NCBI GenBank assembly: GCA_021108335.1
Contig: JAIORC010000106.1
Span: 1-39,603 of the forward strand
Reading direction: 5' to 3'
Length of the DNA: 39,603 nt
Source of the DNA: Phycisphaerae bacterium
Lineage (GTDB): Bacteria > Planctomycetota > Phycisphaerae > SM23-33
Shown: piece after piece, positions 1 through 8,779 of the stretch
Layout: each line of letters opens with the position of its first letter
How positions within the stretch are numbered: position 1 is the stretch's first letter
The notes under the pieces: generated by a model
What the model was told of the DNA's origin: nothing
What the model saw: only the letters and a program-made list of their open reading frames with translations
Databases searched by the model: none
Position numbers and translations under genes: made by a program

Positions 1-754
1 CAGCCATGTCGTCCATCGCGACGGCAAGTACGCCTACTTCGTCGCGCCGGTTCAAGCCGCTGCGAGCCTGTAAATCGCCACCGGCCAGGCGACGGGTTAC
101 ATGCACCAGCCGGCGTATCGGATACACCAGCACCCGGTTGATAAGCACGTATCCAAGCGGAATGGCGAAAAGCGCAATCCACACAGCCGCGTATAAAATC
201 TTCTGCTTTGCCTGAACCAATGCCCGCTTCGTATCGCTGATATCAAGAACCATACGAACCCCGCCGGCCAGTCGCTCCTTCAGCCAGACCTTGTCTCGCG
301 AGATAATCGGACGGGTGATTAAAACGTACCGGCCGTCATGGCGAGACAGATTCAATTTCGACGGCCCAGCCCGGAACAGCCGCTGCCATTGCTCCGTCTG
401 CCCGCTACGGGCAGCCGAAGAAACCACATGCCCCTCGGCATCGACAATGGCAACGTAGGGCACGGAATTTTTCTCGAACCTGACCATATCCCTGGTCAGA
501 TCGTCCAAGCAGTCCCATCGCTTGTCGCGGAGGTCGGTCTCGGCGGCGAAACTCAACGCCTTGCCCAACTGCTCGGCATGGACGTAGTTGTTTCGCCACA
601 CCATCTCCCTGACTGCCCGGTAATAGTACCACCCGCCGGCAGCGACGACAGCGACGATGACGCAAGTCAATACCAGGACAGACTTTATCTGTAGGCCAAG
701 GCCCGTTCGGCCCACCTGTTTTTTTTCGCCATTACCTCTTTTGTCCGTAACCAT
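1..754 (-). CDS. HAMP-domain membrane sensor protein, partial (continues beyond the window start)
   Basis: Manual reverse-strand translation from ATG at 754..752: MVTDKRGNGEKKQVGRTGLGLQIKSVLVLTCVIVAVVAAGGWYYY... then ...LYAAVWIALFAIPLGYVLINRVLVYPIRRLVHVTRRLAGGDLQARSGLNRRDEVGVLAVAMDDMA. Two TM segments flank an extracytoplasmic domain, followed by a P-I-R-R-L...GGDL...DEVG HAMP pattern. No stop before the window edge; not in the ORF track. Confidence 0.8.
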   Translation of the reverse strand, partial: MVTDKRGNGEKKQVGRTGLGLQIKSVLVLTCVIVAVVAAGGWYYYRAVREMVWRNNYVHAEQLGKALSFAAETDLRDKRWDCLDDLTRDMVRFEKNSVPYVAIVDAEGHVVSSAARSGQTEQWQRLFRAGPSKLNLSRHDGRYVLITRPIISRDKVWLKERLAGGVRMVLDISDTKRALVQAKQKILYAAVWIALFAIPLGYVLINRVLVYPIRRLVHVTRRLAGGDLQARSGLNRRDEVGVLAVAMDDMA

Positions 755-1004
755 CGCACCGCCTTGACGGATTTCCCGCGCAGGGAAACCCCGAATCAGC
801 CCATTCAGTAAACGGGCATTGCAGGAACACACGGAGACCTCAAAAACCCCTACTCCAATAGAAACTTTATGATACCAATCCGCCAAACGCGAATTTCACG
901 GGAATTTTTTTAAGAGAACCTCCGATGAGGTGGGTACCCCCCAGGGGGCTCGTTACGAATTCTATCATGACCATCGTTGTCAGGTGGGCGTTTACATCTC
1001 GTAT

Positions 1005-1889
1005 TCAGCGGCGACGGCGGCGGCGAAGCAATACGCCAATCCCGCCAATGGTCACCAACGTCAGCGTAGCCGGCTCGGGAACAACCGCACCGCTGAGAAA
1101 ATCATCATATGAACTGAGGCGAACTCCATAATTGTTCTTGTAGGAAGAAGGATGCCAATAACTCCTGCCGTCATACCCGGTATAAGCACTCAAAGCCGCG
1201 ACTTTCCAGACACCGTTGTCTTTAATGAACCAGCCGCCGCCTGAATCCCATTCGGCTATGGCACAATCATGAGAAGACGCTATATCAAAATCATCAATAA
1301 GTACATCAGAAGTATATGAGCCGTAAACTAAGTCATCTTGCGCACTGTCAACCCTGTTTGTTCCCCACCGTTGGGTCTGGTTGTCGCTGCCAGACCAGGT
1401 ATAATAATTCGAGCCTGTAGCGCCCCTGCCCTTGCCGAATCCGCCGATTACAATATCCTTGGAAGATTCGTCCGTTGCAGTGTACCACTGGACAAAATTC
1501 GTCAAATTGGCGGCTCCACCGCCGTTGGCGAGGGTTTTTTCGATGCGACAGACGCGCAAATCCGCTAAACCATCTGCCAAGGGTTCATTCGAGATTTCCG
1601 CAACAACATACTGGACTCCGCCGAAATATACGCTGGTCCCAATGCTATAACCTTGGTGCCGGGTGGTTATAATGTGATTTGTGACGCTCCAGCCATCTTT
1701 CCCTACCGCCACGCAGGAACCGTTGATGAGCCATCGGCCGACCACGGCATCGTTAGGCTTATCGCTGGGAGCATCGGCATCGTTATGCAGAACAATCCCC
1801 CAAGCCGGCGAAATCAGAACCAGGCAGACGAGCGGAGCGATAAGCAACGCTTTACGGCTGAAACGCGTGAACGACATAGACATAGACAA
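1005..1889 (-). CDS. PEP-CTERM sorted trypsin-like serine protease-family protein
   Basis: Signal peptide; candidate triad H (ITTRH), D (LADLRVCRI), S (WDSGGG); C-terminal VPEPATLTLVTIGGIGVLLRRRRRR. Confidence 0.75.
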   Translation of the reverse strand: MSMSMSFTRFSRKALLIAPLVCLVLISPAWGIVLHNDADAPSDKPNDAVVGRWLINGSCVAVGKDGWSVTNHIITTRHQGYSIGTSVYFGGVQYVVAEISNEPLADGLADLRVCRIEKTLANGGGAANLTNFVQWYTATDESSKDIVIGGFGKGRGATGSNYYTWSGSDNQTQRWGTNRVDSAQDDLVYGSYTSDVLIDDFDIASSHDCAIAEWDSGGGWFIKDNGVWKVAALSAYTGYDGRSYWHPSSYKNNYGVRLSSYDDFLSGAVVPEPATLTLVTIGGIGVLLRRRRRR

Positions 1890-2085
1890 CTCCTGTTAAT
1901 TCCCAAAAAGGACCAAGCGAGCGTCAAACTATCTCCTCCACACATATGAACTTTTCTGTCGGCTGTCAGAGATGAGCAAACCCGAGCCGACGAGCAATAA
2001 GCCATTTAACTTAACTTCAGTATATCTTATGAGTTATCTTATGGCAAGCAAAAACCTGTCGCGATGGCGTTTGATTTAGTGGATA

Positions 2086-4269
2086 ATGGCGAATGATATG
2101 GAAGATTTGCAACTTATTGCGACAACGACAGCCGGCCTTGAGGCGTGCGTCAAGCGGGAGCTTCTGGAATTGGGCTTCCCCGACGTGAGGGTTTATTCGC
2201 CCGGGCGTATTCTTTTCCGGGCTGGGCTTGAGGGCCTGGTGCGTGCGAACCTGTGGCTGCGGACGGCGGAGCGGGTTCTGTTGGTGATCGGCTCATTCGA
2301 CGCCAGCGACTTCGGCGAGCTGTTCGACCGCACCCGCGAATTACCCTGGCAGCAGTGGATTCCCGCCGACGGGAAATTCCCCGTCCAAGGCCGCAGCCAC
2401 AAAAGCCAGCTATCCTCCGTGCCCGCCTGCCAGAAAATCGTCAAGAAGGCAATCGTCGAGAATTTGCTAGCCGCCCACGGGACAAGCGAATTGCCCGAAA
2501 CCGGCGCGACGTACTCCGTCGAAATCGCGATACGCGAAGATGTCGCCATGCTCACCATCGACACGTCCGGTGCCGGCCTGCACAAACGCGGATACCGCGC
2601 CGCAGCCGGTCCTGCCCCGCTCAAAGAGACCCTCGCCGCGGCTATGGTGCAACTGAGTTTCTGGAATCCCGACCGCCCGTTGATCGACCCGTTTTGCGGC
2701 AGCGGTACGATTCCCATCGAGGCTGCGCTGATCGGCAGAAATATCGCACCGGGGCTGAACCGACCTTTCGCAGCCGAAGAGTGGCCCGCGATTCCGAACC
2801 ATCACTGGCAAAACGAGCGCCAGAACGCCCGCGACCTGATCAAGCCTTCCCTGCCGTTGCGGATTATCGGAACCGACATCGAGCCGAAGGCGCTGAGCCT
2901 TTCCAGCCATCACGCGGAGCTTGCGGGGGTCGCCGGCGATATTCATTTTCAGTGCAGCCCGTTCGACGAGTTGACGACCAGCCGCGAGTACGGCTGCGTA
3001 ATCTGCAATCCGCCATATGGCCGCCGGTTCGAAAAAGGCCCGGAGATCGCGGCAATTTACCGGTCGATGCCCGATGTTTTCCGAAGGCTCAAGACATGGT
3101 CGTTCTACGTGCTGACCAGCGTAGACCTGGAGGCGACTCTGGGCCAATCCGCCGACCGTCGCAGGAAGTTGTACAACGGCAGAATCGAGTGTACGTACTA
3201 CCAGTTCCACGGCCCGCGACCTCCGAAAAACTCCGCCATCCTGCAGGAGCATCCTCCACAATCGCCGGAACAAGACGATCAAGCCGAAGAAAAACCGGCA
3301 GCTGCGTTTGGCGGATTGAAAATAAACGCCTCGGCCCAGGTAGACATGTTCGTCAATCGTCTGCGGAAGAACGCCCGGCACCTGCGTCGCTGGCCGGACA
3401 AGGGGATTACCTGCTACCGCCTCTACGACCGCGACATCCCGGAGATTCCCCTCGCGGTGGACATTTACGAAGGCCGGCTGCACATCGCCGAATACGAAAG
3501 GCCCCATGATCGCACGCAAGCCGAGCAGGCCGACTGGATAGACCTGCTGGCGAAAGCTGCCGGCGAAGTGCTCGACATTCCGCGAAAAAATATCTACGTC
3601 AAGCGACGCCAACGCCAGAAGGGAGCTGAGCAGTACCGCAAATTTTCCCAAACCGCCAGCGTCTGCACGGTTCACGAGGGCGGATTGAAGTTCGAGGTAA
3701 ATCTCTCGGACTACCTCGACACCGGCTTGTTTCTGGATCACCGGGTTACCCGCGAGATGGTTCGCAAAGCCTCCCCCGGCAAGCGGATGCTGAACCTCTT
3801 CGCCTACACCGGAGCGTTTTCGGTATACGCAGCCGCCGGCGGGGCAGCAGCGACGAAGACGGTAGACCTCTCGAATACGTATCTCGACTGGGCCGGGCGA
3901 AATCTCCTGGCCAACGGCTACGAAGGCCCGCAACATAAGCTCGTGCGGGCCGACGCGATGAAATTTCTGCGCGAGCATGCGCCGGGTGAACATTATGATA
4001 TCGCGGTAATCGATCCGCCGACGTTTTCCAACAGCAAAGGAGCCCAGGACATCTTCGACGTGCAACGCGATTACCGCGAGTTGCTCCTGACTACGGCAAA
4101 GCTCATGCCAGCCGGCGGCGTGATCTACTTCTCCACGAACTTCCGCAGGTTCAAGCTCGACCCGGATACGCTGGCCGGCCTTGACGTCCGGGAAATTTCC
4201 CGCCAGACCATCCCCGACGATTTCCGCAACAAACGCATCCACCGCTGCTGGCGGATGACCGTACGGTAA
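2086..4269 (+). CDS. rlmKL: Bifunctional 23S rRNA (guanine) methyltransferase RlmK/RlmL (THUMP + two methyltransferase domains)
   Basis: N-terminal LQLIATTTAGLEACVKRELLELGF, FCGSGTIPIEAALIGRNIAPG, CNPPYGRRFEK, C-terminal LFLDHRVTREMV / LNLFAYTGAFSVYAAAGGA / DPPTFSNSK; 727 aa. Confidence 0.93.
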   Translation: MANDMEDLQLIATTTAGLEACVKRELLELGFPDVRVYSPGRILFRAGLEGLVRANLWLRTAERVLLVIGSFDASDFGELFDRTRELPWQQWIPADGKFPVQGRSHKSQLSSVPACQKIVKKAIVENLLAAHGTSELPETGATYSVEIAIREDVAMLTIDTSGAGLHKRGYRAAAGPAPLKETLAAAMVQLSFWNPDRPLIDPFCGSGTIPIEAALIGRNIAPGLNRPFAAEEWPAIPNHHWQNERQNARDLIKPSLPLRIIGTDIEPKALSLSSHHAELAGVAGDIHFQCSPFDELTTSREYGCVICNPPYGRRFEKGPEIAAIYRSMPDVFRRLKTWSFYVLTSVDLEATLGQSADRRRKLYNGRIECTYYQFHGPRPPKNSAILQEHPPQSPEQDDQAEEKPAAAFGGLKINASAQVDMFVNRLRKNARHLRRWPDKGITCYRLYDRDIPEIPLAVDIYEGRLHIAEYERPHDRTQAEQADWIDLLAKAAGEVLDIPRKNIYVKRRQRQKGAEQYRKFSQTASVCTVHEGGLKFEVNLSDYLDTGLFLDHRVTREMVRKASPGKRMLNLFAYTGAFSVYAAAGGAAATKTVDLSNTYLDWAGRNLLANGYEGPQHKLVRADAMKFLREHAPGEHYDIAVIDPPTFSNSKGAQDIFDVQRDYRELLLTTAKLMPAGGVIYFSTNFRRFKLDPDTLAGLDVREISRQTIPDDFRNKRIHRCWRMTVR

Positions 4270-4300
4270 TAAAACGCATCGGGTGGCTAAGATTAATGTT

Positions 4301-4661
4301 TTGGGTGGCATGGCTTGCTTGCAAGCCATGTGTTTTCGATTTCCCACGATGTCGGGTGGCATGGTCAGCGGCAAAGCCGATGGCCATGAAAGATAGATAC
4401 ACGATGGCAGATAGCCTCAGTTTCTGTTTGCAAAAACATAACGCATTGGGTGGCATGGCGACACCGAAGGGGTCGCCATGAAGGATGTCGCAGAAATTGT
4501 GAATCGATCTTTCATGGCTATCCCGCAAAAAACGCGGGCTAACCATGCCACCCGACATCGTGGGAAATTGTACAAGCTTGCCCCAAGGGAGTTACAAACT
4601 TGTGCCACCCGCCTGTATCATTGGACCCGTATTCGCGGCGGCCTGGGAAGGCCGCCGCGCT
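4301..4661. repeat. Modular palindromic repeat locus R1 (composite, nested)
   Basis: Contains CATGGCTTGCTTGCAAGCCATG, outer 23-nt perfect inverted arms 4343-4365/4542-4564, GGCGACACCGAAGGGGTCGCC, CCCGCaaaaaaCGCGGG-type hairpin, and CGCGGCGGCCTGGGAAGGCCGCCGCGCT. Confidence 0.9.
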
Positions 4662-4755
4662 GGAGGTATGTTCCCGTTCCCCACGTGGGTGAACCTGCCT
4701 TCGGCAGAACCACCCACCCTACATTTTTTGCGGGTCAAAGCCCTGTGCGAGATTT

Positions 4756-5649
4756 TTACCGCCGTCGTTTTTGTCGCAGCAGTAGTGGGGCGGCTATTGT
4801 GAGAATTAAGAGCGTCGCCGGTTCGGGCGTGGTTATGATATCTCCGATCTGGTCATCGTACCAGCTCAGGTCGGCGGCGTAGGAGCGGTTGCCGTACACG
4901 GCTGTGTCATAGGGTTGGCCGCTGTGTATGCTCCTGGCCATCAGCATCCCGCTCAACTCCCAATTGCCGGTGGAACTGTTATAGTAAAACAATCCGCCAC
5001 CGGAATCGCCGTCGACCAACTGCATCTCGTCGTCGCCCTGGCCGCCGTACCGGTCGAAATCCATTCTCAGGGCACGGGTTGAGCCGTAGCCGACATCAAT
5101 GGTACTGGTACCGTCAATGTCATTCTCGCCCCATCGTTTCTCCCTGCCGGCATCGTACTCGAACCCTCGATAGGCGGCTGAACCCTGCTGCTCCTCCCAT
5201 GAACTGTTCCACCAGGTCTGATCGGCTTCGCGATTCCGCCCACAGCCGATGGCTACCACATCCGAACCATTGGACGGCCTGGAACTGCTGATGGTCAAAT
5301 CCACCACGTCGTCGGGAGTTTCCTCGATCCGGAACATGATTATATCGACCAATTCGCCGGGGCTGCCGGGGGCGTGGAGGCGAACCGAACTGCCCGCTAC
5401 CGCCGAATAGTCCGTCCCGCCGAAATTGACCGACCCGGCTCCGACGTGGGCGGCTGTCATTACCCAGTTGTTGCCCAGGTAGACGGCGCTACCGACACCG
5501 CGCTGGCCCACGTTCGCCCAGCCCGGATCCGCAGCCGGGGCCGACGTGTTACCGGTTCCGTCCCCGCCGCGAATAACCACCGCAGCAGCAGGGGCCGCTA
5601 CCAGAAAAATACCCAATAAACCCGTCAAAATCAGTTTGGACGCAGACAT
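4756..5649 (-). CDS. PEP-CTERM sorted trypsin-like serine protease
   Basis: VMTAAHVG, IIMFRI, VDGDSGGGLF catalytic motifs; C-terminal TPEPATLLILTIAAPLLLRQKRRR; N-terminal signal. Confidence 0.82.
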   Translation of the reverse strand: MSASKLILTGLLGIFLVAAPAAAVVIRGGDGTGNTSAPAADPGWANVGQRGVGSAVYLGNNWVMTAAHVGAGSVNFGGTDYSAVAGSSVRLHAPGSPGELVDIIMFRIEETPDDVVDLTISSSRPSNGSDVVAIGCGRNREADQTWWNSSWEEQQGSAAYRGFEYDAGREKRWGENDIDGTSTIDVGYGSTRALRMDFDRYGGQGDDEMQLVDGDSGGGLFYYNSSTGNWELSGMLMARSIHSGQPYDTAVYGNRSYAADLSWYDDQIGDIITTPEPATLLILTIAAPLLLRQKRRR

Positions 5650-5872
5650 GATATCTCCTTGAAAAATGCTGATAGTGAAACTTTATTCCCGGCCGAATGC
5701 ATCATGGTTGTATTTCCCGATAAATGGTTGTTATATACATACCGCGGTCTATATTTGATGTCATAAAATAGATACGTTTGTATGTTTATCTCGCGGATTT
5801 TCTTTTATTGCGACGGCGAAGGGCGTCCCCCCCGCCTCGTTGAGCACGGGCGACGCCCCATTCCTTGAGCCG

Positions 5873-6568
5873 CTACGTTCGCCGTCGTCTGTTTCGCTGC
5901 TTCAGTATCAGCCCCAGGCCGCCCAGACCTATCAGGCACATGGTTGCCGGCTCCGGTGCGCACTGCACGCCGCCGAATGTGTTGGAGAACTGGGACACGT
6001 AAGCCAACCCTCCATAGTAGCCCGTTTGCAGGAAGATACCGGTGTTCACGTAGAACTCGTTGACGGAGCCAAATATCTCCGAGTCGCCCAGGATGTCATC
6101 GCCAAGGCCCTCCTGAAGCAGATGCTCGGCGAGCACCTCGGAGTCAGGATCGCCGGGCAGGCCATCGTACAGATTCTCATCCATCACCCAATAGCCGTCG
6201 CCGGTAACAAACGAAGACGCGATCGCCAAGTCGCTGCTGCTTATGGTGTAACCCTCAGCCAATGTAACTTTATAGCTGATATTACTTGATGTAACCGACC
6301 ATGGCGTGGCTCCGGTGGACCAGAGGCTGTTGAAATTCACGGTCATGCCACCGTCGGCAGTCTCCTGGAAGGCGAGGTCAATCTGGTGCGCTTCCGGGGC
6401 ATAACCCAGGGAGGACGATCCCTGTACGGAAAAGTCGCTGAACGTGAAATTACCGATCGTTATGCTGCCACCGGAGTCCATGACGTCCTGGATTGTCGTC
6501 CCGGCGGCAATGCCGCTGGTCAACGCCATCACGATCATAATCGAAAGATTTCTGCATAATGTTTTCAT
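5873..6568 (-). CDS. PEP-CTERM domain protein of unknown function
   Basis: Start chosen at ATG 6568 (MKTLCRNLSIMIVMALTSGIAAG signal peptide) rather than the ORF-track start 6757; C-terminal APEPATMCLIGLGGLGLILKQRNRRRRT. Confidence 0.75.
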   Translation of the reverse strand: MKTLCRNLSIMIVMALTSGIAAGTTIQDVMDSGGSITIGNFTFSDFSVQGSSSLGYAPEAHQIDLAFQETADGGMTVNFNSLWSTGATPWSVTSSNISYKVTLAEGYTISSSDLAIASSFVTGDGYWVMDENLYDGLPGDPDSEVLAEHLLQEGLGDDILGDSEIFGSVNEFYVNTGIFLQTGYYGGLAYVSQFSNTFGGVQCAPEPATMCLIGLGGLGLILKQRNRRRRT

Positions 6569-6917
6569 GGTGATACCTCCTGTCTTGAACCTGAATAGAC
6601 TTTTGTGTCTCTGAACCTGAAAATCGAGCCTTCCCAAACTCCGCGTACTTGCGGATTTCCGATACCTGACTCGCCCGATCAAACCAGCCAATAAACTGTG
6701 TTTCATGTGATTGCTCCTTTCCTTTTCCCGCGGCGAAAATAACTTGTCGGACAACACAAGTTAAATATATACGCTTGTCTTTATTCTGTCAAGGAGAAAA
6801 TAGACAATTGTATATTTTCTTTTCAGGAGAGCAGAGCGAGTGCTTACGCAGCGCGACGGTCTTCCCAGGCTGCCGCGGCACAGGTTGCACCGGGCGTATA
6901 ATACTTTCCAGATGTTT

Positions 6918-7152
6918 GGGTGGCATGGCGACACCGCAGGGGTCGCCATGATTGGCCCAGAAAAAAATGTCGGGTGGTCCCCTGGGGAAAAGATAGATAC
7001 ACGACGGCGGATGGTATGTTGGGTGGTCTTGAGGAAGGACGGCGTAGAAATTGTGTATTCATCTTTTCCCCAGGGGACCACCCGACATCGTGGGAAATTG
7101 CGCGCGGTGGCCTTCGCAGGCCACTACGGCACAGGTTATAAACCTGTGCCAC
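6918..7152. repeat. Modular palindromic repeat locus R2 (composite)
   Basis: GGCATGGCGACACCGCAGGGGTCGCCATG at 6922-6950; 36-nt inverted arms 6967-7002/7053-7088 (2 mismatches); GCGCGGTGGCCTTCGCAGGCCACTACGGCACAGGTTATAAACCTGTGCCACC. Confidence 0.9.
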
Positions 7153-7171
7153 CTATTCCGTGCGATGTAAT

Positions 7172-7205
7172 AAAAAAAACCCGCGAGCCGGGCAGGCCTC
7201 GCGGG
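7172..7205 (-). terminator. Intrinsic terminator downstream of flgL (minus-strand flagellar arm)
   Basis: Minus strand reads CCCCGCGAGgcctgccCGGCTCGCGGGTTTTTTTTA: GC-rich stem followed by 8 T. Confidence 0.8.
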
Positions 7206-7234
7206 GTGGATGGAGATAGAGAGTATTTGTTTGC

Positions 7235-8650
7235 TTACCTCATATAGTCCAGCAGTGTCATCGATATTACTTTGGACGTCGCCAGCAGCGACATGTTGTA
7301 CAGTGTTTCGGTTCTCGCCAGGTCTGTGGCTACGTCTACGATGTCGGCTTGTTCTATTGCGTCGGCTTTTGCGCCGGCGTGATATTTGAGATTGTCCAAG
7401 GTCGATCTCAGGCTGTCCAGCCCGCCCAGTCTGCCGCCGATTATCGTAGACCGCTGGACGAATCCGGTGCGGATCGCGTCAAGCGAGTCGAGCGAGCGTG
7501 TCATGGCCTCGCTCTGTGCGGCATCGTCGAGGTTGTTGGTGTTGAGCATCAGGTCGCGGACGTAGATGAGGGTATTGAACAGGTCATACGTTCCGGGAAT
7601 CCGCACCGCCTCCAGGCCTTCGTGGCGAATGTTCTGGGCGTCCACGTAGAGTATGCCACCGTCGGAAGTGTTGACGATGAGGTTGCCGTCGGCATATGCC
7701 GCTGCGTCGAGGGTGGTGGCGGTATGGCCGTCGATGGAAATTTCGCCCTCGCCGGTCATCACGTAAACGCCGTTGACCAGCCCGCCGGTAGTATCGACAT
7801 GGACGACCGTGCCGTCTTCACTGGTCAATACAAGATTGGTTTCCGTGCCGTTGAAGGTCTCCACAGGCCCGGAACCCAACTGGATGGTGTTGCCGCCGGC
7901 GATGGTCAGGGCGTAGTTGCCGAGTATGGTATCCTGGTCGGCGTCGGTGCCGGCGGCTACGTTGCTGGCGGGGGGATAGGTCGTGCCGGTGCGGTTTACC
8001 GTCATCCACAGGTCGCCGCGGGCGCTGGCTGTGCCCGAACCCACCGCCGCCCCGGTATCGCCGTAAAACGCCGGCGCTTCCCGCACATTATTGCGAAAAA
8101 TGCGGTCGCCGACCAATTGGCCGGAATAGTTGACGCCTGGGCCTACCGGGATGGGCCTTTCCTCGTAGCTGCCTTGGTAGTCCACCGATACGATCCGATT
8201 ATTTTCCCACTGGATGTTGTAAGCCGGGCTGGTGCTGTTCGCCCCGGCGAAGATGTACCGCCCGAGTACCTTGTGATTGGCCATCGAGGTAGCCTGCTCC
8301 AGCAGTTCGTTGACTTCCTCGGCGATGGATGCGCGGTTGTCGGCTGCGTATGTACCGGAGGCGGACTGGTTTAACAGCACGTTCACCCGATTCGCGATAT
8401 CGGAGAGCGTGTCCATGGCGTTGGCGCCTTCCTGCAGGCTGAGCTCGACTTCACCGATATTGTCGAAGTAGTTTTCGTAGTCCGAGATTGTCCCCCGCAA
8501 GCTCAGAATCTGATAGGCGTCGGCGGGGCTGTCTGATGCGCGGATTACCCGCGAGCCGGTGGAAATCTGCTCCTGGAGCATGGTCATCCGATTCACGTGG
8601 GTTCGAATGCCGTACATTGCGTTGTTGTAAATAGCGCCCCAGCTTCCCAT
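7235..8650 (-). CDS. flgL: Flagellar hook-associated protein 3 (hook-filament junction)
   Basis: MGSWGAIYNNAMYGIRTHVNRMTMLQEQISTGSRVIRASDSPADAYQILSLRG, flagellin-like N-terminus; C-terminal LARTETLYNMSLLATSKVISMTLLDYMR; follows flgK. Start set at ATG 8650, preceded by AAGAAGG. Confidence 0.9.
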   Translation of the reverse strand: MGSWGAIYNNAMYGIRTHVNRMTMLQEQISTGSRVIRASDSPADAYQILSLRGTISDYENYFDNIGEVELSLQEGANAMDTLSDIANRVNVLLNQSASGTYAADNRASIAEEVNELLEQATSMANHKVLGRYIFAGANSTSPAYNIQWENNRIVSVDYQGSYEERPIPVGPGVNYSGQLVGDRIFRNNVREAPAFYGDTGAAVGSGTASARGDLWMTVNRTGTTYPPASNVAAGTDADQDTILGNYALTIAGGNTIQLGSGPVETFNGTETNLVLTSEDGTVVHVDTTGGLVNGVYVMTGEGEISIDGHTATTLDAAAYADGNLIVNTSDGGILYVDAQNIRHEGLEAVRIPGTYDLFNTLIYVRDLMLNTNNLDDAAQSEAMTRSLDSLDAIRTGFVQRSTIIGGRLGGLDSLRSTLDNLKYHAGAKADAIEQADIVDVATDLARTETLYNMSLLATSKVISMTLLDYMR

Positions 8651-8657
8651 GATACTA

Positions 8658-8775
8658 CCTTCTTTCTTACAAAAGAAAACCTGCAAAGGGTGCCATGCTT
8701 CTGCTTGCAGAAGCATGCTGCGGAAATCGCGTGGGCGGGAGCACCCACCCTACAAATAACCTTCTTTCTTACAAA
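8658..8775. repeat. Repeat locus R3 upstream of flgL, bounded by 16-nt direct repeats
   Basis: CCTTCTTTCTTACAAA at 8658-8673 and 8760-8775; inside GGTGCCATGCTTCTGCTTGCAGAAGCATG and GTGGGCGGGAGCACCCACCCTACA. Confidence 0.85.
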
Positions 8776-8779
8776 CGTC

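Noticed and set aside
2467-4374. 635-aa minus-strand ORF antisense to rlmKL (also the 418-aa + frame ORF 2253..3509)
   Set aside because: High-GC shadow ORFs: rlmKL on + has clear domain motifs across the full length; the alternative frames give Arg/Pro-rich sequence with no recognisable motif.
4301-4661. tRNA or conserved structured ncRNA gene at the folded R1 locus
   Set aside because: No tRNA-like arms or CCA; structure is explained by nested members of the repeat family, though transcription is untested.
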